The notes beneath the pieces were generated by a model. It worked only from the letters and a program-made list of their open reading frames with translations. It was not told the DNA's origin and ran no database searches. Of a stretch of 64,000 bases of DNA, positions 63,239 to 64,000 are shown piece after piece (the stretch's first letter is position 1; every line of letters begins with the position of its first letter). Source of the DNA: Flavisolibacter ginsengisoli DSM 18119. GTDB lineage: Bacteria > Bacteroidota > Bacteroidia > Chitinophagales > Chitinophagaceae. The DNA is taken from contig NZ_FQUU01000010.1 of assembly GCF_900129295.1 (NCBI RefSeq), positions 1-64,000 of the forward strand, written 5' to 3'. The position numbers were made by a program, and so were the translations under genes.

Positions 63239-64000
63239 TTAATGTGACACCAGGTAATTATAATCCTTCAGCAATACCTCGAGGAAGTCGAAAGGAGAGA
63301 GTGGGGTTTCGATTTTTAAATGGGTCTTTATCTTATTGCTGGCCATTTCTGCCAGGTTGTAATCATGCCGCTTCTTGGCTGAATCCAGTATCCCCTTCAA
63401 TGCATTGATATCCCTGTCGCTGAGCTGCATGACCTGTGGGAAGGAAGGTACATAGGTATTTTCCACTTCAAGGAAAACAGTGTCTGAAATAGATCCTTTT
63501 TTGGTAACACTGATCACGAGTGTATGGGCCAGCAGGTCGCCCAATCTCTGGCCTTTGGCTGAATTGACCAGGATGATATCTATGAACAAAAGCACCATGG
63601 GAATGCCTATCTTCCAGAGGTAATCGAAATCGCCTTCCTTTGCTGCCACAGGTGCAAATAGCATTACCACTACCACCATGTAATCTGATGTACGAATGAG
63701 CCAACGGATGACATATTGCCCTATGGCAGGCTGACCACCATTCTCATTGACCACCTTCAGGCGCATGATCCTTTTTCCAATGCTTTGGCCATTCATGGTG
63801 ATCTCGCAAACCAGGTGATAGAAAAGATATGGCACTATGAGTAACATGATCATTGCCCAAAGCATATTTTCTGATCCCCTTCCGGCAAACCAGATAAGCA
63901 CCCGTGCAGCTACTACCAGGTACATTACTAATACTATAGAATCAAGCAACCAGGCCAGCAACCGCTTGTAAAAAGGTGCTGCTTCAAATTCAAGGTCAAT
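63239..64000 (-). CDS. RDD family membrane protein (5' end beyond the window)
   Basis: The frame is open to the window edge, so the true start lies beyond 64000; the first visible codons give IDLEFEAAPFYKRLLAWLL, which is the normal RDD opening where Arg, Asp, Asp residues mark the helices. QSIGKRIMRLKVVNENGGQP near residue 85 is the RDD signature. Four hydrophobic helices are present in the first ~155 visible residues, then a soluble tail of ~95 with a Lys/Asp-rich helix. Role unknown; some RDD proteins are linked to ion exchange. Confidence 0.75.
   Translation of the reverse strand: MDLEFEAAPFYKRLLAWLLDSIVLVMYLVVAARVLIWFAGRGSENMLWAMIMLLIVPYLFYHLVCEITMNGQSIGKRIMRLKVVNENGGQPAIGQYVIRWLIRTSDYMVVVVMLFAPVAAKEGDFDYLWKIGIPMVLLFIDIILVNSAKGQRLGDLLAHTLVISVTKKGSISDTVFLEVENTYVPSFPQVMQLSDRDINALKGILDSAKKRHDYNLAEMASNKIKTHLKIETPLSPFDFLEVLLKDYNYLVSH

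Overview
The window looks like a chromosomal segment of a Bacteroidota member, most likely Chitinophagaceae-like. The evidence is an orphan type-B T9SS C-terminal domain, SusC/TonB-like and FadL-like outer-membrane proteins, LytTR/LytS-type two-component genes, an UpxY/NusG-like regulator next to Wza/Wzc, a tRNA gene without an encoded CCA, and AT-rich translation starts without clear Shine-Dalgarno sites. The genus assignment is inference; no rRNA or marker comparison was possible.

Region 1 (1-25.4 kb) is a large exopolysaccharide locus read almost entirely on the minus strand. In order of transcription it has: a Wza-like export lipoprotein, a Wzc-like chain-length/tyrosine kinase, a NusG-like antiterminator, a UDP-uronate 4-epimerase, a fused nucleotidyltransferase/P-loop kinase, a Wzx flippase, a second P-loop kinase, a Wzy polymerase, four glycosyltransferases, a DUF354 protein, an AlgD-like GDP-mannose 6-dehydrogenase, a priming sugar-phosphate transferase, a Gfo/Idh oxidoreductase, a hexapeptide acyltransferase and a DegT aminotransferase. 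A pectate-lyase-like lipoprotein lies inside it on the opposite strand. The set describes a Wzx/Wzy-made acidic polymer rich in uronic acids and amino sugars, with its own lyase. A possible DNA-binding regulator sits upstream.

Region 2 (25.8-28.8 kb) holds a GMC-like oxidoreductase fused by a sharp junction, in frame but separated by a stop codon, to an alcohol dehydrogenase that has lost its first ~75-80 codons. This is a rearrangement scar between the polysaccharide locus and older chromosome.

Region 3 (28.8-42.1 kb) is mixed: a small c-type cytochrome/outer-membrane barrel cluster, a decayed T9SS sorting domain, a three-gene operon of a GrpE-like small protein, a long Hsp70 and a membrane-anchored unknown, a LytS/LytTR pair, a TonB-receptor-like barrel and two unknown proteins.

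Region 4 (42.6-47.9 kb) is the most striking part. It is a ~5.3 kb cassette bounded by ~95-100 bp imperfect inverted repeats and lying next to tRNA-Leu(CAG). It encodes a divergent pair of transcription units: a sigma factor with a Panacea/DUF4065-like protein on the minus strand, and on the plus strand a tightly packed ubiquitin-like protein / CEHH metal-binding protein / JAB-JAMM peptidase / E1-ThiF enzyme operon. Two stacked inverted repeats with equal 9-nt loops lie between the two units. This is a ubiquitin-like conjugation or deconjugation system with no recognisable E2 or E3.

Region 5 (48-64 kb) is mostly housekeeping: EamA exporter, dapD, a glycosyltransferase, tsaC, cca and miaA (three tRNA-maturation genes close together), a sensor kinase, outer-membrane proteins and proS. 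A 1.25 kb gene-poor gap follows with a large hairpin and an 11-bp tandem repeat carrying a 21-bp inverted copy, then a small membrane protein and an RDD protein cut by the window edge.
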